From: Jatrophihabitans_A lederbergiae | GTDB taxonomy: Bacteria > Actinomycetota > Actinomycetes > Mycobacteriales > Jatrophihabitantaceae | Length of the DNA stretch: 64,000 bases | Assembly: GCF_031845305.1 (NCBI RefSeq) | Contig: NZ_JAVREH010000021.1 | Location: forward strand, 1-64,000 | Reading direction: 5' to 3' | Part shown: positions 51,468-60,062 of the stretch, in pieces | Layout of the letters: the number at the start of each line of letters is the position of its first letter | How positions within the stretch are numbered: the first letter of the stretch is position 1 | Made by a program: the position numbers and the translations under genes | The notes under the pieces: model-generated | Databases searched by the model: none | What the model saw: the letters and a program-made list of their open reading frames with translations, nothing else | What the model was told of the DNA's origin: nothing

Positions 51468-52772
51468 ATGACCTCGACGATCGAGCCGGCCGTCAGCTCC
51501 GGACCACCGCTCGGCGCTGAGGGTCGTACCGGTGGAAGGCCCAGCGGTCGGCTGCACAGCCGGATCCGCTCCGGATTGCCGTTACTGGGCCCGGCATTCG
51601 TGGCGGCGATCGCCTACGTCGATCCGGGTAACTTCGCCACCAACTTCTCCGCCGGCTCGCGGTTCGGCTACCTGCTGCTCTGGGTGATCGTAGGTGCCAA
51701 CGGAACCGCCATGATCATCCAGAGCCTGTCCGCGAAGGTCGGCCTCGCCACCGGGCAGAACCTGCCGCAGCTGAGCCGGGAGCACTTCCCCCGCTCGATC
51801 GGACTGTGCCTGTGGGCCCAGGCCGAACTGATCGCCATCGCGACCGACCTCGCTGAGGTGATCGGCGGCGCGCTGGCGCTGCGGTTGCTGTGCGGCTTGC
51901 CGCTGCTCTACGGCGGGCTGATCACCGGCGGCGTCGCGTTCGCGCTGCTCGCCCTGCAGAGTCGCGGGGCGCGGCGGTTCGAGGTGGCCATCGCCGGGCT
52001 GCTCGCGATCATCCTGGTGGCCTTCCTGATCAACCTCGTCCGGGCCCATCCAGAGCCCGCGGCGGTGGCCGGCGGGCTGCTGCCCCGGCTGGACGGCGGC
52101 GACAGCGTCCTGCTGGCAACCGGAATCCTCGGCGCGACCGTGATGCCGCACGTGGTGTACCTGCACTCGGCCCTGACCCAGACCGCGACCAGGTCAGGCG
52201 ATACCAGGTCAGGCGATGCGGTGCGGCGCCGCCGGCTGCTGCGAGGCCAGCGAGTGGACATCCTGCTTGCTATGGGCCTGGCCGGCATCGTGAACGCCGC
52301 GATGCTGGTCATCGCGGCAGCGGTGCTCCCCGGCGCGGGCAACGCCGACACCTTGGAGGGAGTGCACGCCGGGCTGGGCTCAGCCATGGGAAGCGGAGCC
52401 GCGCTGCTGTTCGCGGTCGCGCTGCTGGTGTCCGGACTGGCCTCGTCCGGGGTCGGAACGTACGCCGGCCAGATCATGATGGCCGGTTTCCTGCGCAGGC
52501 AGATCCCGCTGCTGGCTCGCCGGGGTATCACGCTGGCACCGGCGCTGGGCATCCTCGCGATCGGCGTCGACCCGACCCGCGCACTGGTGATGTCACAGGT
52601 CGCGCTGTCCTTCGGTATCCCGTTCGCCCTGGTGCCGTTGATCCTGATCACCCGGACCCGCGCCATCATGGGCGAGCTGGTCAACGGCCGGTTGATGACC
52701 GCGACCGCCAGCTCGCTCGCGGCCCTGATCAGTGCCCTGAACCTGTACCTAGTCTGGCGCACGATCAGCTGA
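51468..52772 (+). CDS. NRAMP-family divalent-metal transporter
   Basis: A 434 aa protein with about eleven helices. The helix-1 metal site is AFVAAIAYVDPGNFATNFSA (DPGN motif) and the helix-6 site is ATVMPHVVYLHSAL (MPH motif). It imports Mn2+, Fe2+ or similar ions with protons. A short repeat (RSGDTRSGD) is in the loop after helix 6. The N-terminal ~35 residues are Gly/Arg-rich. It lies 4 bp after the small hypothetical gene; the adjacent manganese catalase makes Mn2+ an attractive but unproven substrate. Confidence 0.92.
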   Translation: MTSTIEPAVSSGPPLGAEGRTGGRPSGRLHSRIRSGLPLLGPAFVAAIAYVDPGNFATNFSAGSRFGYLLLWVIVGANGTAMIIQSLSAKVGLATGQNLPQLSREHFPRSIGLCLWAQAELIAIATDLAEVIGGALALRLLCGLPLLYGGLITGGVAFALLALQSRGARRFEVAIAGLLAIILVAFLINLVRAHPEPAAVAGGLLPRLDGGDSVLLATGILGATVMPHVVYLHSALTQTATRSGDTRSGDAVRRRRLLRGQRVDILLAMGLAGIVNAAMLVIAAAVLPGAGNADTLEGVHAGLGSAMGSGAALLFAVALLVSGLASSGVGTYAGQIMMAGFLRRQIPLLARRGITLAPALGILAIGVDPTRALVMSQVALSFGIPFALVPLILITRTRAIMGELVNGRLMTATASSLAALISALNLYLVWRTIS

Positions 52773-52799
52773 GCTGGCGGTGCTGGAGCGGTACGGCCC

Positions 52800-53264
52800 T
52801 CAGCCGGGCACGGTGAACGCGTAGGTGGCGACGTGATGCCCCGACCAGCTGGCCGGGTCGCTCGGGCGGCCAGCCTGCTTCGTTCCCACCACGGACAGGA
52901 CGTGCGTTCCATCGGGCAGTGGCGGCACCTGGAAGCGGTAGCGGAAGACGCCCTGCGCGTCCGCCTCGCCGCGGTCGAACACCGCCGTGGAGCCGGACAG
53001 CTGCAGATCCACCGTCTCGTAGGGCGAGAAGCCCGACGCCACCACGTCGATCACCCGCGCCGGGGCATCGGTCGCCCGCGCGCCGGGCCGCTGGTGGCCC
53101 GGATCGTAGCCCGCGGCTCGCTCGTCGGCGTAGGACAGCCGGGGGGCGCCGTACACCCGCTCGTTGTCGGCGAGCAGCGCCACCGGCACGGCCAGCGACA
53201 GCCCTCCTAAGAACGCCACGGCGACCGCGCCACGGCGGACCGAGCGGACGGAGTCTCGCGCCAT
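52800..53264 (-). CDS. secreted or membrane-anchored hypothetical protein
   Basis: A 154 aa protein with an N-terminal signal anchor (RRGAVAVAFLGGLSLAVPVALL) and a beta-rich exported domain (VIDVVASGFSPYETVDLQLS, FRYRFQVPPLPDGTHVLSVV) that looks like a small immunoglobulin-like or IPT-like fold. No function is known. GGAGGAG lies close before the ATG. It is convergent with the NRAMP gene. Confidence 0.7.
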   Translation of the reverse strand: MARDSVRSVRRGAVAVAFLGGLSLAVPVALLADNERVYGAPRLSYADERAAGYDPGHQRPGARATDAPARVIDVVASGFSPYETVDLQLSGSTAVFDRGEADAQGVFRYRFQVPPLPDGTHVLSVVGTKQAGRPSDPASWSGHHVATYAFTVPG

Positions 53265-53411
53265 CTGATCTCCTCCACTCCTGCTGACACCTTCCTATCG
53301 GCACGCCGGCCCGAGCTTGAGGCAACGGCGGCGGAATTTCCGATGATGGCCGGCTCGGAGGCGGCCCACCGAGCGGCGGGCTCGAACCGGCGTCCTAGTA
53401 GGGTCCGACGC

Positions 53412-53912
53412 GTGAGTACCGACGACACCTTCGATGACGTGCTGACAGCCAACGAGGACTATGTGGCTACCTTCCGGCTGGCCGGGCTGGCGCCGGTCGC
53501 GGCTCGGGGGCTGGCGGTGCTGACCTGCATGGACTCGCGGATCGAGCCGCTGTCGATGCTCGGACTGGCCCCCGGCGATGCCAAGATCCTGCGCAACGCG
53601 GGCGCTCGGGTGACCGATGACGTGCTGCGGACGCTGGTGCTCGGCCGCTACCTGCTGGGCGTCGACCGGGTCATGGTGGTCGCCCACACCCGGTGCCGGA
53701 TGGCGGGCGGCAGCGAGCAGGAGGTGCACGATGCGGTGCTGGCGGCGGGCGGTCCCGACACCCGGAGCATCTCGTTCCTGGTGGCGCCGGACCAGCCCGC
53801 AGCGGTCAGGACGGATGTGCAGCGCGCGCGCTCGTGGCCCTATCTGCGGGGCACCACCGTCGGAGGGTTTCTGTATGACGTGGACACCGGACGCCTCTCC
53901 CAGCTCTGCTGA
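53412..53912 (+). CDS. beta-carbonic anhydrase
   Basis: A 166 aa enzyme interconverting CO2 and bicarbonate. Zinc ligands are Cys39 (LTCMDSRIE, with the Asp41/Arg43 dyad), His92 and Cys95 (VVAHTRCRMAG). It is among the shorter beta-CA forms; the pattern fits the plant-type/CarD-like bacterial group. The start is GTG 53412; an upstream ATG extension is unlikely. A strong hairpin overlaps the stop. Confidence 0.92.
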   Translation: MSTDDTFDDVLTANEDYVATFRLAGLAPVAARGLAVLTCMDSRIEPLSMLGLAPGDAKILRNAGARVTDDVLRTLVLGRYLLGVDRVMVVAHTRCRMAGGSEQEVHDAVLAAGGPDTRSISFLVAPDQPAAVRTDVQRARSWPYLRGTTVGGFLYDVDTGRLSQLC

Positions 53913-53931
53913 ACTACGGCAGAGCTGGGAG
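53897..53931. terminator. 13-bp perfect hairpin between carbonic anhydrase and a convergent gene
   Basis: CTCCCAGCTCTGC (53897-53909) pairs exactly with GCAGAGCTGGGAG (53919-53931) over a 9-nt loop. The left arm includes the last codons of the carbonic anhydrase, whose TGA begins the loop. The convergent arrangement suggests a bidirectional terminator. Confidence 0.7.
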
Positions 53932-53963
53932 GGCGGTTCAGCTTGCTCAGTGCTCCAGCCGGC

Positions 53964-54779
53964 TCAGTGGTTGATCTGGAACCAGGGCTGGGCCCAGCCG
54001 GAGTAGGTCTCGCCCCACTTGCTCTTGACCTCGGCAATGGTCGTCTGGGTCAGGGTGCCGCTGCCGTGAATGTCGTTGGACACGAAGTTACCCCCGCCGA
54101 TCGAGAGCATCACGTGACCGTAACCGCTCGAGCCGCCCGAGAAGAACGCCAGGCCGCCAGCGGGTACGTTGCTGTCGCCGGCATGCTTGTACGACGACGG
54201 GATCGCCAGCCAGTGCGAGCGCGCGCTGGTGGATCCGCTCGCGGACCAGCCGTAGGCCAGCGCCACCACGTGGTCGCAGCGACCGGCGTAGTCGGAGTGG
54301 TAGGACGTGGTCTCGTGTGACTTTGCCCAGCTCGCGGCCTCCGCGCAGGTGTTCGGATCACCGAGGCCGCTGGTGGAGCAACTCTGGGTGAGGGTGCCAC
54401 CACACAGCGGCGCGATCAGGGTGTCCGAGCCGGTGTAGACGTAGGTGTCACTGACGTAGCCGCCCTTGGCCGGGATGTGGTCCCAGATGTTGGCGGTTCC
54501 GTACGTCCCCCAGACGGTGTCGCCGTAGGTCTGGCAGTCGATCGTGATGCTCGCGCCGTCGGCCACCGAGCCCACGCCGGTGCCGCTGACGTGCGGGGTG
54601 GAGCGGACCGTCAGCGAGGGTCCGGATGTGTTGACCGTGCCGCTGGCGGAGGCATTGGCCGCCGTCATCGAGACGCCGAAGCCGCTGACCAGCAGGGACG
54701 CGGTAGCGGCCACGAAGGCCAGTCGGCGGCCGAGGCGCGAGCGGAAACGCGGCGATGCGAGCGGGGTGGGGTCGGACAT
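53964..54779 (-). CDS. secreted protein with SH3-like region and NlpC/CHAP-type domain
   Basis: A 271 aa exported protein. The signal peptide is at 17-45 (RRLAFVAATASLLVSGFGVS, cleavage near ASAS). An SH3-like stretch follows (SLTVRSTPHVSGTGVGSVAD). The C-terminal half contains AGRCDHVVALAYGWSASGST, PAGGLAFFSGGSSGYGHVML and GNFVSND, an arrangement of Cys and His like NlpC/P60 or CHAP peptidoglycan amidases. It likely acts on the cell wall. The ATG at 54779 has GAGGAG upstream; a longer frame start at 54911 has none. Confidence 0.75.
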   Translation of the reverse strand: MSDPTPLASPRFRSRLGRRLAFVAATASLLVSGFGVSMTAANASASGTVNTSGPSLTVRSTPHVSGTGVGSVADGASITIDCQTYGDTVWGTYGTANIWDHIPAKGGYVSDTYVYTGSDTLIAPLCGGTLTQSCSTSGLGDPNTCAEAASWAKSHETTSYHSDYAGRCDHVVALAYGWSASGSTSARSHWLAIPSSYKHAGDSNVPAGGLAFFSGGSSGYGHVMLSIGGGNFVSNDIHGSGTLTQTTIAEVKSKWGETYSGWAQPWFQINH

Positions 54780-55092
54780 GCTTCTCCTCTGGTGGCGGAT
54801 GCGGGCTCCGTCGTGTGGCATCTGGCAAATCGGGCAACCAGGACAGTAGGTGACCAGCGCGCGAGGCGCAAGGGCAGCTAGCTGCCACACCTCGACCGGA
54901 GCGGCGCGCAAGCGGCGATCGCCTCATCGCCTCCGATTGGATCGGGCGCGCTTTCCAAGGAATACAGGCCTGTTCTTCATCGGCGGTCGCGTATGGTGCG
55001 GCATTCCCGTCATCCCTATGTCACCATCTAGCTGACAGCGGGTCGCCGGTCGAGAAAGCGCTGGCGCCGAAGAAAGCGAAGGTTCGACGAGG
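54780..55092. other. intergenic region upstream of the secreted protein and GAF-ANTAR genes
   Basis: Divergent promoter region of 313 bp. A 61-codon frame on the plus strand is present but has no features of a real protein. I see no operator, RNA structure or repeat I can support. Confidence 0.5.
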
Positions 55093-55800
55093 ATGGCAGC
55101 ACAGCAAGACGCGTTTGGGCCGGCGCAGGCATTCGCGCACCTCGCCAGGGAGCTCGCCGAGCAGCCCGACGCAGCCGCGGCCGCGAACCGGATCGTGGAC
55201 ATGGCGTCCAAGGTCCTCGGCTGCGCCGGAGCCAGCCTTCTCCGGCTCACGGACAAATCGAAGTTGCAGCTGGTTGCCGGCAGCGACCTCGATCTGCTCA
55301 CCATCGCGGCGGCGACCGCGAACGCCCATGACAGCGGCGTGGCAAAGCAGGTACTGCAGGACCGTGTCGTGGTGCTCAGCAACGACCTGCGCGCCGACCC
55401 CCGCTGGCCGGCGTACACCCGGGAACTGACGGCGAGAACCTCGATCCGCAGCGCCCTCGGGTTCTATCTGCACCTCGACAACGTGGGCCTGGGCGCGCTG
55501 ACCCTGTACTCCGACCGGGTCGACTTCTTCACGCCGGAGCTCCGCACGGCCGCCGGCATCTACGCCGACCACGGCGCGATCGCGCTGGCGCGAGCCATGA
55601 ATCACGATGAGGCCGCGAACCTGCACATCGCCCTGAGCAGCAGCCGCAAGATCGGCATCGCGCTGGGCATCCTGATGACGACCCACCACGTCAGCGAGAA
55701 GGATGCCTTTGCAATGCTGCGGGTGGCGTCCCAGCACGCGCACCGCAAGTTGCGCGACATCGCCGCGGACGTCGCGATGACCGGGCAGATCACGGACTGA
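55093..55800 (+). CDS. GAF-ANTAR regulator
   Basis: A 235 aa protein with a GAF domain (about 15-165; ANRIVDMASKVLGCAGASLL, VVVLSNDLRADPRWPAY, RSALGFYLHLDNVGLGALTL) and a C-terminal ANTAR domain (about 175-230; SSRKIGIALGILMTTHHVSE, LRVASQHAHRKLRDIAADV). This is the third GAF-ANTAR protein of the window and is not in an obvious operon. GAAGG lies about 10 nt before the ATG. A convergent hairpin follows the gene. Confidence 0.88.
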   Translation: MAAQQDAFGPAQAFAHLARELAEQPDAAAAANRIVDMASKVLGCAGASLLRLTDKSKLQLVAGSDLDLLTIAAATANAHDSGVAKQVLQDRVVVLSNDLRADPRWPAYTRELTARTSIRSALGFYLHLDNVGLGALTLYSDRVDFFTPELRTAAGIYADHGAIALARAMNHDEAANLHIALSSSRKIGIALGILMTTHHVSEKDAFAMLRVASQHAHRKLRDIAADVAMTGQITD

Positions 55801-55911
55801 CACACGATCGAGCAGGAGCGCCACTCGGCTCGACCGCCGGCAAGCACTGACTCCGCAATGTCACCGTCTCCTGAGGCCGCTGTCCGGCACATCCGGCAAG
55901 AAAGGCGCCCT

Positions 55912-55946
55912 CGCCGTCACGGTCCGTTAGCCGGGCCGTGACGGCG
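55912..55946. terminator. 11-bp perfect hairpin between ANTAR and MFS genes
   Basis: CGCCGTCACGG (55912-55922) pairs exactly with CCGTGACGGCG (55936-55946), loop 13 nt. It lies between two convergent genes and probably terminates both. Confidence 0.65.
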
Positions 55947-55981
55947 GCTCGCCACTCTCAGAGTTGCGTGCGGTCTCAGAG

Positions 55982-57418
55982 CTACCCGTTACCGGCCGGG
56001 CTCAGGTCGGCCTCGGCCGATACCTGGCCGGCGTTGCCCGGCGTCCGCAACAGCACCGCCGCAAGCACCGCACCGACCGCGGCGATGATGCCGGCGCCGA
56101 GGAACGCCGCGGAGAACCCGTGCGTCAGCGCCGAGAGGTTGCCGAGTTCGCGTGAACCACGGGACGCCGCGACCGCCGTCATGGCTGCCAGCCCGAGCGC
56201 CGATCCGACCTGGTAACTGGTGTTGACGATTCCCGAGGCGAGACCGCCCTCCTCTGGCCGGGCACTGGACAGGGCGGTACCCAGGGACGGGATGAAGGCC
56301 AGCGACATGCCGAGCGCGGCGACCAGCGAGGCCGGCAGGACGTCCACCGAGTAGCTGCCGTGCGCGCGGATCAACGACAGCCAGACCATGCCGACCGCGA
56401 GGACGGCGAGGCCCGTCACGGTCATGGCCTTGGCGCCGAAGCGCCCCATGGCACGCGGTGCCAGCGCCACCATGCCGATCATGATCAGGACGGTCATCGG
56501 CAGCAGCGCGGCACCGGACGGAAACGCACTGAAACCGAGAACCTGCTGCAGGTACAGGTTCAGGAAGAACCACATGGGAATCCAGGCACCACCGAGCAGC
56601 AGCTGGGCCAGGTTCGCCGCGGCCAGGTTCGGCGCGCGGAAGATTCCGAGCCGCATCAGCGGCTCGGTGCGGGCCGCCTGGATCTTGACGAACACCGCCA
56701 GCAGGACGACGGCTATCGCCAGGCTGCCCCAGGTCGCCAGCGATCCCCAGCCGGCTTCCGGCGCGCGGACGATGGCGTACACCGCCATGGCAAGGCCGCC
56801 GGTAACGGTCAGCGCCCCGAGCACATCGATGGAACCGCGCCGAGCGGGTGCGGACGGCATCAGCCGCGGCGTGGCGATCAAGGCGAGAACGGCGATCGGG
56901 ATGTTGAGGTAGAACACCCATGGCCAGCTGATGTATTGGGTAACCAGGCCGCCGAGAAAGACGCCTGCGGTTCCACCGGCCGGCGCGGCCGCGCCGTACA
57001 GCGCGAGCGCCTTGGTGAGTTCCTTCGGCTCACTGCCGAACAGCATGATGAGCAGAGTGAGCGCGGACGGCGCGATCAGCGCGGCGCCCACACCCTGCAC
57101 GGCGCGGCCGGTGAGCTCGACCCACACCTGCGGCGCCAGGCCGGCGATCAGGGATCCCACGGCGAGCACGGCCCAACCGGTCGAGAACAGCCGTCGCGCG
57201 CCGAAGAGGTCGGACAACCGGCCACCGAGTAGGAGCAATCCGCCGAAGGCGACGACGTAGGCGTTGAACACCCAGGACAGGTTCTCCTGCGAGAAGCCGA
57301 GAGCCCCCTGGATCTTGGGTAGCGCGACTCCGATGATCGACGTGTCCATGATGACCATGAACTGCGCGGTGGCGATCAACGCGAGGGCGCTCCAGCGTTG
57401 TGGAGACGGTGTGGACAT
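55982..57418 (-). CDS. MFS drug exporter, DHA2 family (14-TM)
   Basis: A 478 aa drug:H+ antiporter-like transporter. It begins RWSALALIATAQFMVIMDTS, with motif C-like ALYGAAAPAGGTAGVFLGGL and the motif AYVVAFGGLLLLGGRLSDLFGARR region. DHA2 members export hydrophobic antibiotics and metabolites; here it is the probable efflux or self-resistance element of the neighbouring biosynthetic locus. The ATG at 57418 has GGAGTG 7 nt upstream and is preferred over a GTG two codons earlier. A TACCC-N5-GGGTA element lies in its 5' spacer. Confidence 0.9.
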   Translation of the reverse strand: MSTPSPQRWSALALIATAQFMVIMDTSIIGVALPKIQGALGFSQENLSWVFNAYVVAFGGLLLLGGRLSDLFGARRLFSTGWAVLAVGSLIAGLAPQVWVELTGRAVQGVGAALIAPSALTLLIMLFGSEPKELTKALALYGAAAPAGGTAGVFLGGLVTQYISWPWVFYLNIPIAVLALIATPRLMPSAPARRGSIDVLGALTVTGGLAMAVYAIVRAPEAGWGSLATWGSLAIAVVLLAVFVKIQAARTEPLMRLGIFRAPNLAAANLAQLLLGGAWIPMWFFLNLYLQQVLGFSAFPSGAALLPMTVLIMIGMVALAPRAMGRFGAKAMTVTGLAVLAVGMVWLSLIRAHGSYSVDVLPASLVAALGMSLAFIPSLGTALSSARPEEGGLASGIVNTSYQVGSALGLAAMTAVAASRGSRELGNLSALTHGFSAAFLGAGIIAAVGAVLAAVLLRTPGNAGQVSAEADLSPAGNG

Positions 57419-57477
57419 GCGCACACTCCAGATTCGGGTGCCTGCGAAAGCAGGAAGGGAAACGTAGAAGTCATGTA

Positions 57478-57492
57478 TACCCTAGCGGGGTA
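57478..57492. promoter_or_regulatory. TACCC-N5-GGGTA element upstream of the MFS exporter (site A)
   Basis: TACCC-TAGCG-GGGTA, a perfect inverted repeat about 60 bp upstream of the MFS start in the 135-bp spacer before the methyltransferase gene. Three relatives with the same 5-bp spacing lie upstream of the methyltransferase-AurF operon. C-run/G-run architecture of this sort is typical of CsoR/RcnR-type operators, but the regulator is not known and none is in the window. Confidence 0.55.
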
Positions 57493-57553
57493 CGGTATCG
57501 GAAGAGCCTTCCACTGCTCCCTGGCGGCCTTCGAGAACTACCCGCGCGGCTGG

Positions 57554-58375
57554 TCAGCGAACCGGCTCGGCCATGAACAGAAACGATCGCGGCACCCGCG
57601 GCACCGAGCGTGGCACAACCTGGTAGGGCCAGCGATCAAAGGCGGCACTGCCTTCTCCTGGTTGCACCGCCTCGACCGGCTCCCATTCACACGAGCGCAG
57701 GAACTCCTCGGGCTCGTCGCTGCCGAACTGCCACGGCACACCGTCCTCACGCAGCGCCGCGAGGAAGCCACGGGCGAGCGGATTGGTGATCGAGGCGCGA
57801 CTGGCCATGTCGCCGACCAGCACACTGCCGTCGGCCGACAGCACGCGCAGAGTCTTCAGTAGGCGGCGAATAGCTTCTTCGGAAAGGAAGAACAGCAATC
57901 CCTCCATGACCCAGACGGTCGGCTCGTCCGGGTTGAATCCCGCCTCGATGAGGTCACCACTCCAGTTTCCGGCGAGGTCGACCGCAACCGCGCGGCGAAC
58001 CGACACCGACGGTGCCGGAGCATCATCGAGCAGGTGCCGCTTGGCGTCGAGCAGCGCCGGACGGTCCAGCTCGTAGACCACCGTGTCCGCCGGCCAGGCC
58101 AGCCGCCAGGCCCGGGTGTCCATGCCTGCCGCCACGAACACGACCTGACGTGCTGAGCGGGCGCTCACCGCGGCGAGTGCCGCCTCGTCCAGATACTTCG
58201 TACGGACGGCCAGAAACGGTACCGTACCGGCGCCGGCATACCGCTCCAGCAGCGTGAATCCGGTTTCGCCCGCAAGCATTCGCGCGTACGGGTCGCGAAA
58301 GAGGTTGTCCGGCCGCTCGCTCTCGAGCGCGCGGGCAGCGGCAGTCCACTGTGCGGTGTATGAAACGGCTTCCAT
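57554..58375 (-). CDS. SAM-dependent methyltransferase (LCMT-like, class I)
   Basis: A 273 aa protein of the leucine carboxyl methyltransferase-like/TIGR00027 group: SYTAQWTAAARALESERPDN, VVFVAAGMDTRAWRLAWP (SAM site), VYELDRPALLDAKRHLL, and PTVWVMEGLLFFLSEEAI. Such enzymes often methylate carboxylates or hydroxyls of natural products. The ATG at 58375 has GAAAGGATC close upstream. It lies 26 bp after the MaoC gene on the same strand, so the two are likely co-transcribed. Confidence 0.88.
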   Translation of the reverse strand: MEAVSYTAQWTAAARALESERPDNLFRDPYARMLAGETGFTLLERYAGAGTVPFLAVRTKYLDEAALAAVSARSARQVVFVAAGMDTRAWRLAWPADTVVYELDRPALLDAKRHLLDDAPAPSVSVRRAVAVDLAGNWSGDLIEAGFNPDEPTVWVMEGLLFFLSEEAIRRLLKTLRVLSADGSVLVGDMASRASITNPLARGFLAALREDGVPWQFGSDEPEEFLRSCEWEPVEAVQPGEGSAAFDRWPYQVVPRSVPRVPRSFLFMAEPVR

Positions 58376-58401
58376 GGAGTCGATCCTTTCGGTGGGGTGG
58401 C

Positions 58402-58857
58402 TCAGGACTGCGCGGCACTGGCGCGGCGCAGGAAGATGCTGTGCAGGATCATGCTGAACACGGGCTCCCCGGTTGCCGACAGCAATTCGCAACGCGGCCG
58501 GACGATGCCGCGATCGGGGCGGCCGAAGGCAGGGCCCGAACTCAGCACGGTGAGGCGTGCCGACAGCCGGTCCCCGGGGCGCACCGGCTGGTGGTAGCGG
58601 ATCTCGTCGATGCCGGGGGAACCGGCGCCCGCGCTGTCGGCAAGCAGGACGTCGACGTAGCGCCGCATGAACAGGGCGCCAGTCAGCCAGCCACTGGCGA
58701 TCAGACCGCCGAACGGCGATCGTTGTGCCGCTGCCTCGTCGATATGGAAGGGCTGCGGGTCGAACTCCGTGCCGAAGTCGACGATCTGCTGGGCCGTGAC
58801 GGTGACGTCGCCCAGCTCATGGATGTCACCCGGCTGAAAATCCTCGAAGTAGCGCAT
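58402..58857 (-). CDS. MaoC-family hydratase-like protein
   Basis: A 151 aa single-hotdog protein. RYFEDFQPGDIHELGDVTV is the typical start, and the catalytic Asp/His pair is in TEFDPQPFHIDEAAA; GLIASGWLTGALFMR and YHQPVRPGDRLSARLTV follow. MaoC domains hydrate enoyl-CoA or enoyl-ACP; it could act on a carrier-bound intermediate here. GGAGGGAAG lies just before the ATG. It is followed by the methyltransferase. Confidence 0.88.
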   Translation of the reverse strand: MRYFEDFQPGDIHELGDVTVTAQQIVDFGTEFDPQPFHIDEAAAQRSPFGGLIASGWLTGALFMRRYVDVLLADSAGAGSPGIDEIRYHQPVRPGDRLSARLTVLSSGPAFGRPDRGIVRPRCELLSATGEPVFSMILHSIFLRRASAAQS

Positions 58858-58860
58858 GTG

Positions 58861-59159
58861 CTTCCCTCCTGGAAGGAAATGGGATGTGCGGTCAGAGAAC
58901 TCCCCACCCGGACGCCGTTGCCGAGCGCGGCAGGTTCGGCCATGGAGTCGGCAAGCTCGTCCGGACCGGCGAACGCGAAGCTGGCCGTTTGGAAGATCGG
59001 CACACTCAGGGGCCGGCGGCCGGCCACGTCCGGCACGCGGGCATGGATCGCTCGGGTGTCCGAATGCCGCGAATGGGCTGCGCTCGTCGGCGTTGCGGGC
59101 GTAATGTCCACTTCAGTCGGCTCGACGGCCGCGGGAATCGAACGTTCAGAAGCCGTCAT
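58861..59159 (-). pseudogene. remnant of a PLP-dependent cystathionine-gamma-synthase/O-acetylhomoserine-type gene
   Basis: From an ATG at 59159 the minus strand encodes DTRAIHARVPDVAGRRPLSV, PIFQTASFAFAGPDELADSM and AEPAALGNGVRVG, closely resembling the N-terminal ~75 residues of Cys/Met-metabolism PLP enzymes (TRAIHAG...PIYQTSTF.F). After that the similarity ends: the lysine-binding core and everything C-terminal are absent, and the frame runs into the MaoC start. It looks like a truncated remnant left by rearrangement. It may still be translated as a short leader. Confidence 0.55.
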
Positions 59160-59249
59160 GCATTGTCCATTACACATATAGACAAATGGCGCTGGCCGTG
59201 TTCCCGCCCGGGCGCGGCTTTCAGTAGGTGAACCGAAAGTGGGAAGACA

Positions 59250-59975
59250 GTGCAGCGGTTTCGCGAAATCGCCGTCGAGCGCGCGCTCGTCATTGCCGCA
59301 CACCCTGACGACGTCGACTTTCTCGCCTCCGGCACCGTCGCCCACTGGACGGACGCCGGCACCGATGTCAGCTATTGCGTGGTGACCGACGGCGACGCCG
59401 GTGGGTTCGAGACGCAGACATCGCGGACCGATATACCCGCCCTCCGGCGGGCGGAGCAGTTGTGCGCCGCGGAAGCCGTCGGCGTACATCGGGTCGAGTT
59501 TCTCGGTTATCCCGACGGCGGGGTCGAGGCCACCGCGGGATTGCGAGCCGACCTGACGCGGGTGATCCGGGCGGTCCGGCCGCAGCGGGTCATCATGCAC
59601 AGCCCTGACATCAACTGGCTTCGGCTGCCGGATTTTCATCCCGACCACCGCCGGACCGGCGAAGCCAGTCTGCAGGCTGTCTATCCAGACTCGCGCAACC
59701 CGTTCGCGCACCCGTTCCTGCTGCGGGACGAAGGCCTGCAGCCCTGGACGGTCGGCGAGATCTGGATGATCGGCGCCCCGGACAGCAATCACTGGGTGGA
59801 TATCACCGACACGATCACGGAAAAACTGCGAGGGTTGCGGGCGCACGCGTCCCAGACGTCTCACCTGGACGACCTCGAAGACCTCGTGCGGCGACGCCTC
59901 GAAGAGCAAGCCGCCGACGCCGGCTTCGCCTCCGGAAGGCTGGCTGAAGCGTTCCACGTCGTCGACACGTCCTGA
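59250..59975 (+). CDS. PIG-L/LmbE family deacetylase
   Basis: A 241 aa zinc-dependent N-deacetylase of the PIG-L/LmbE fold. Zinc and catalytic residues are in VIAAHPDDVDFLASG (His-Pro-Asp-Asp), and in LPDFHPDHRRTGEASLQA. VVTDGDAGG and FLGYPDGGV complete the signature. Relatives deacetylate GlcNAc-inositol (MshB) or natural-product intermediates. The start is GTG 59250 with GGGAAG close by. Its stop is followed by a 353-bp AT-richer spacer containing the TACCC elements. A role on an acetylated amine of the nearby pathway is inference. Confidence 0.88.
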   Translation: MQRFREIAVERALVIAAHPDDVDFLASGTVAHWTDAGTDVSYCVVTDGDAGGFETQTSRTDIPALRRAEQLCAAEAVGVHRVEFLGYPDGGVEATAGLRADLTRVIRAVRPQRVIMHSPDINWLRLPDFHPDHRRTGEASLQAVYPDSRNPFAHPFLLRDEGLQPWTVGEIWMIGAPDSNHWVDITDTITEKLRGLRAHASQTSHLDDLEDLVRRRLEEQAADAGFASGRLAEAFHVVDTS

Positions 59976-60062
59976 GCCGACACGTGGTTAGTCGACGAGT
60001 CATGGGCAGCGCACGCCATCCTGTTCTCCCTTCCGCCGTCGTTGAGCCGGCCTCGCTCTGTA

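Noticed and set aside
53897..53931. Small RNA gene at the convergent hairpin
   Set aside because: Only a simple terminator-like stem was found, without a promoter or further conserved structure.
58701..59957. A 418-codon minus-strand ORF across the PIG-L gene
   Set aside because: Most of it is antisense to the PIG-L coding sequence; only the stretch from 59159 downward resembles a known protein, reported as a remnant.
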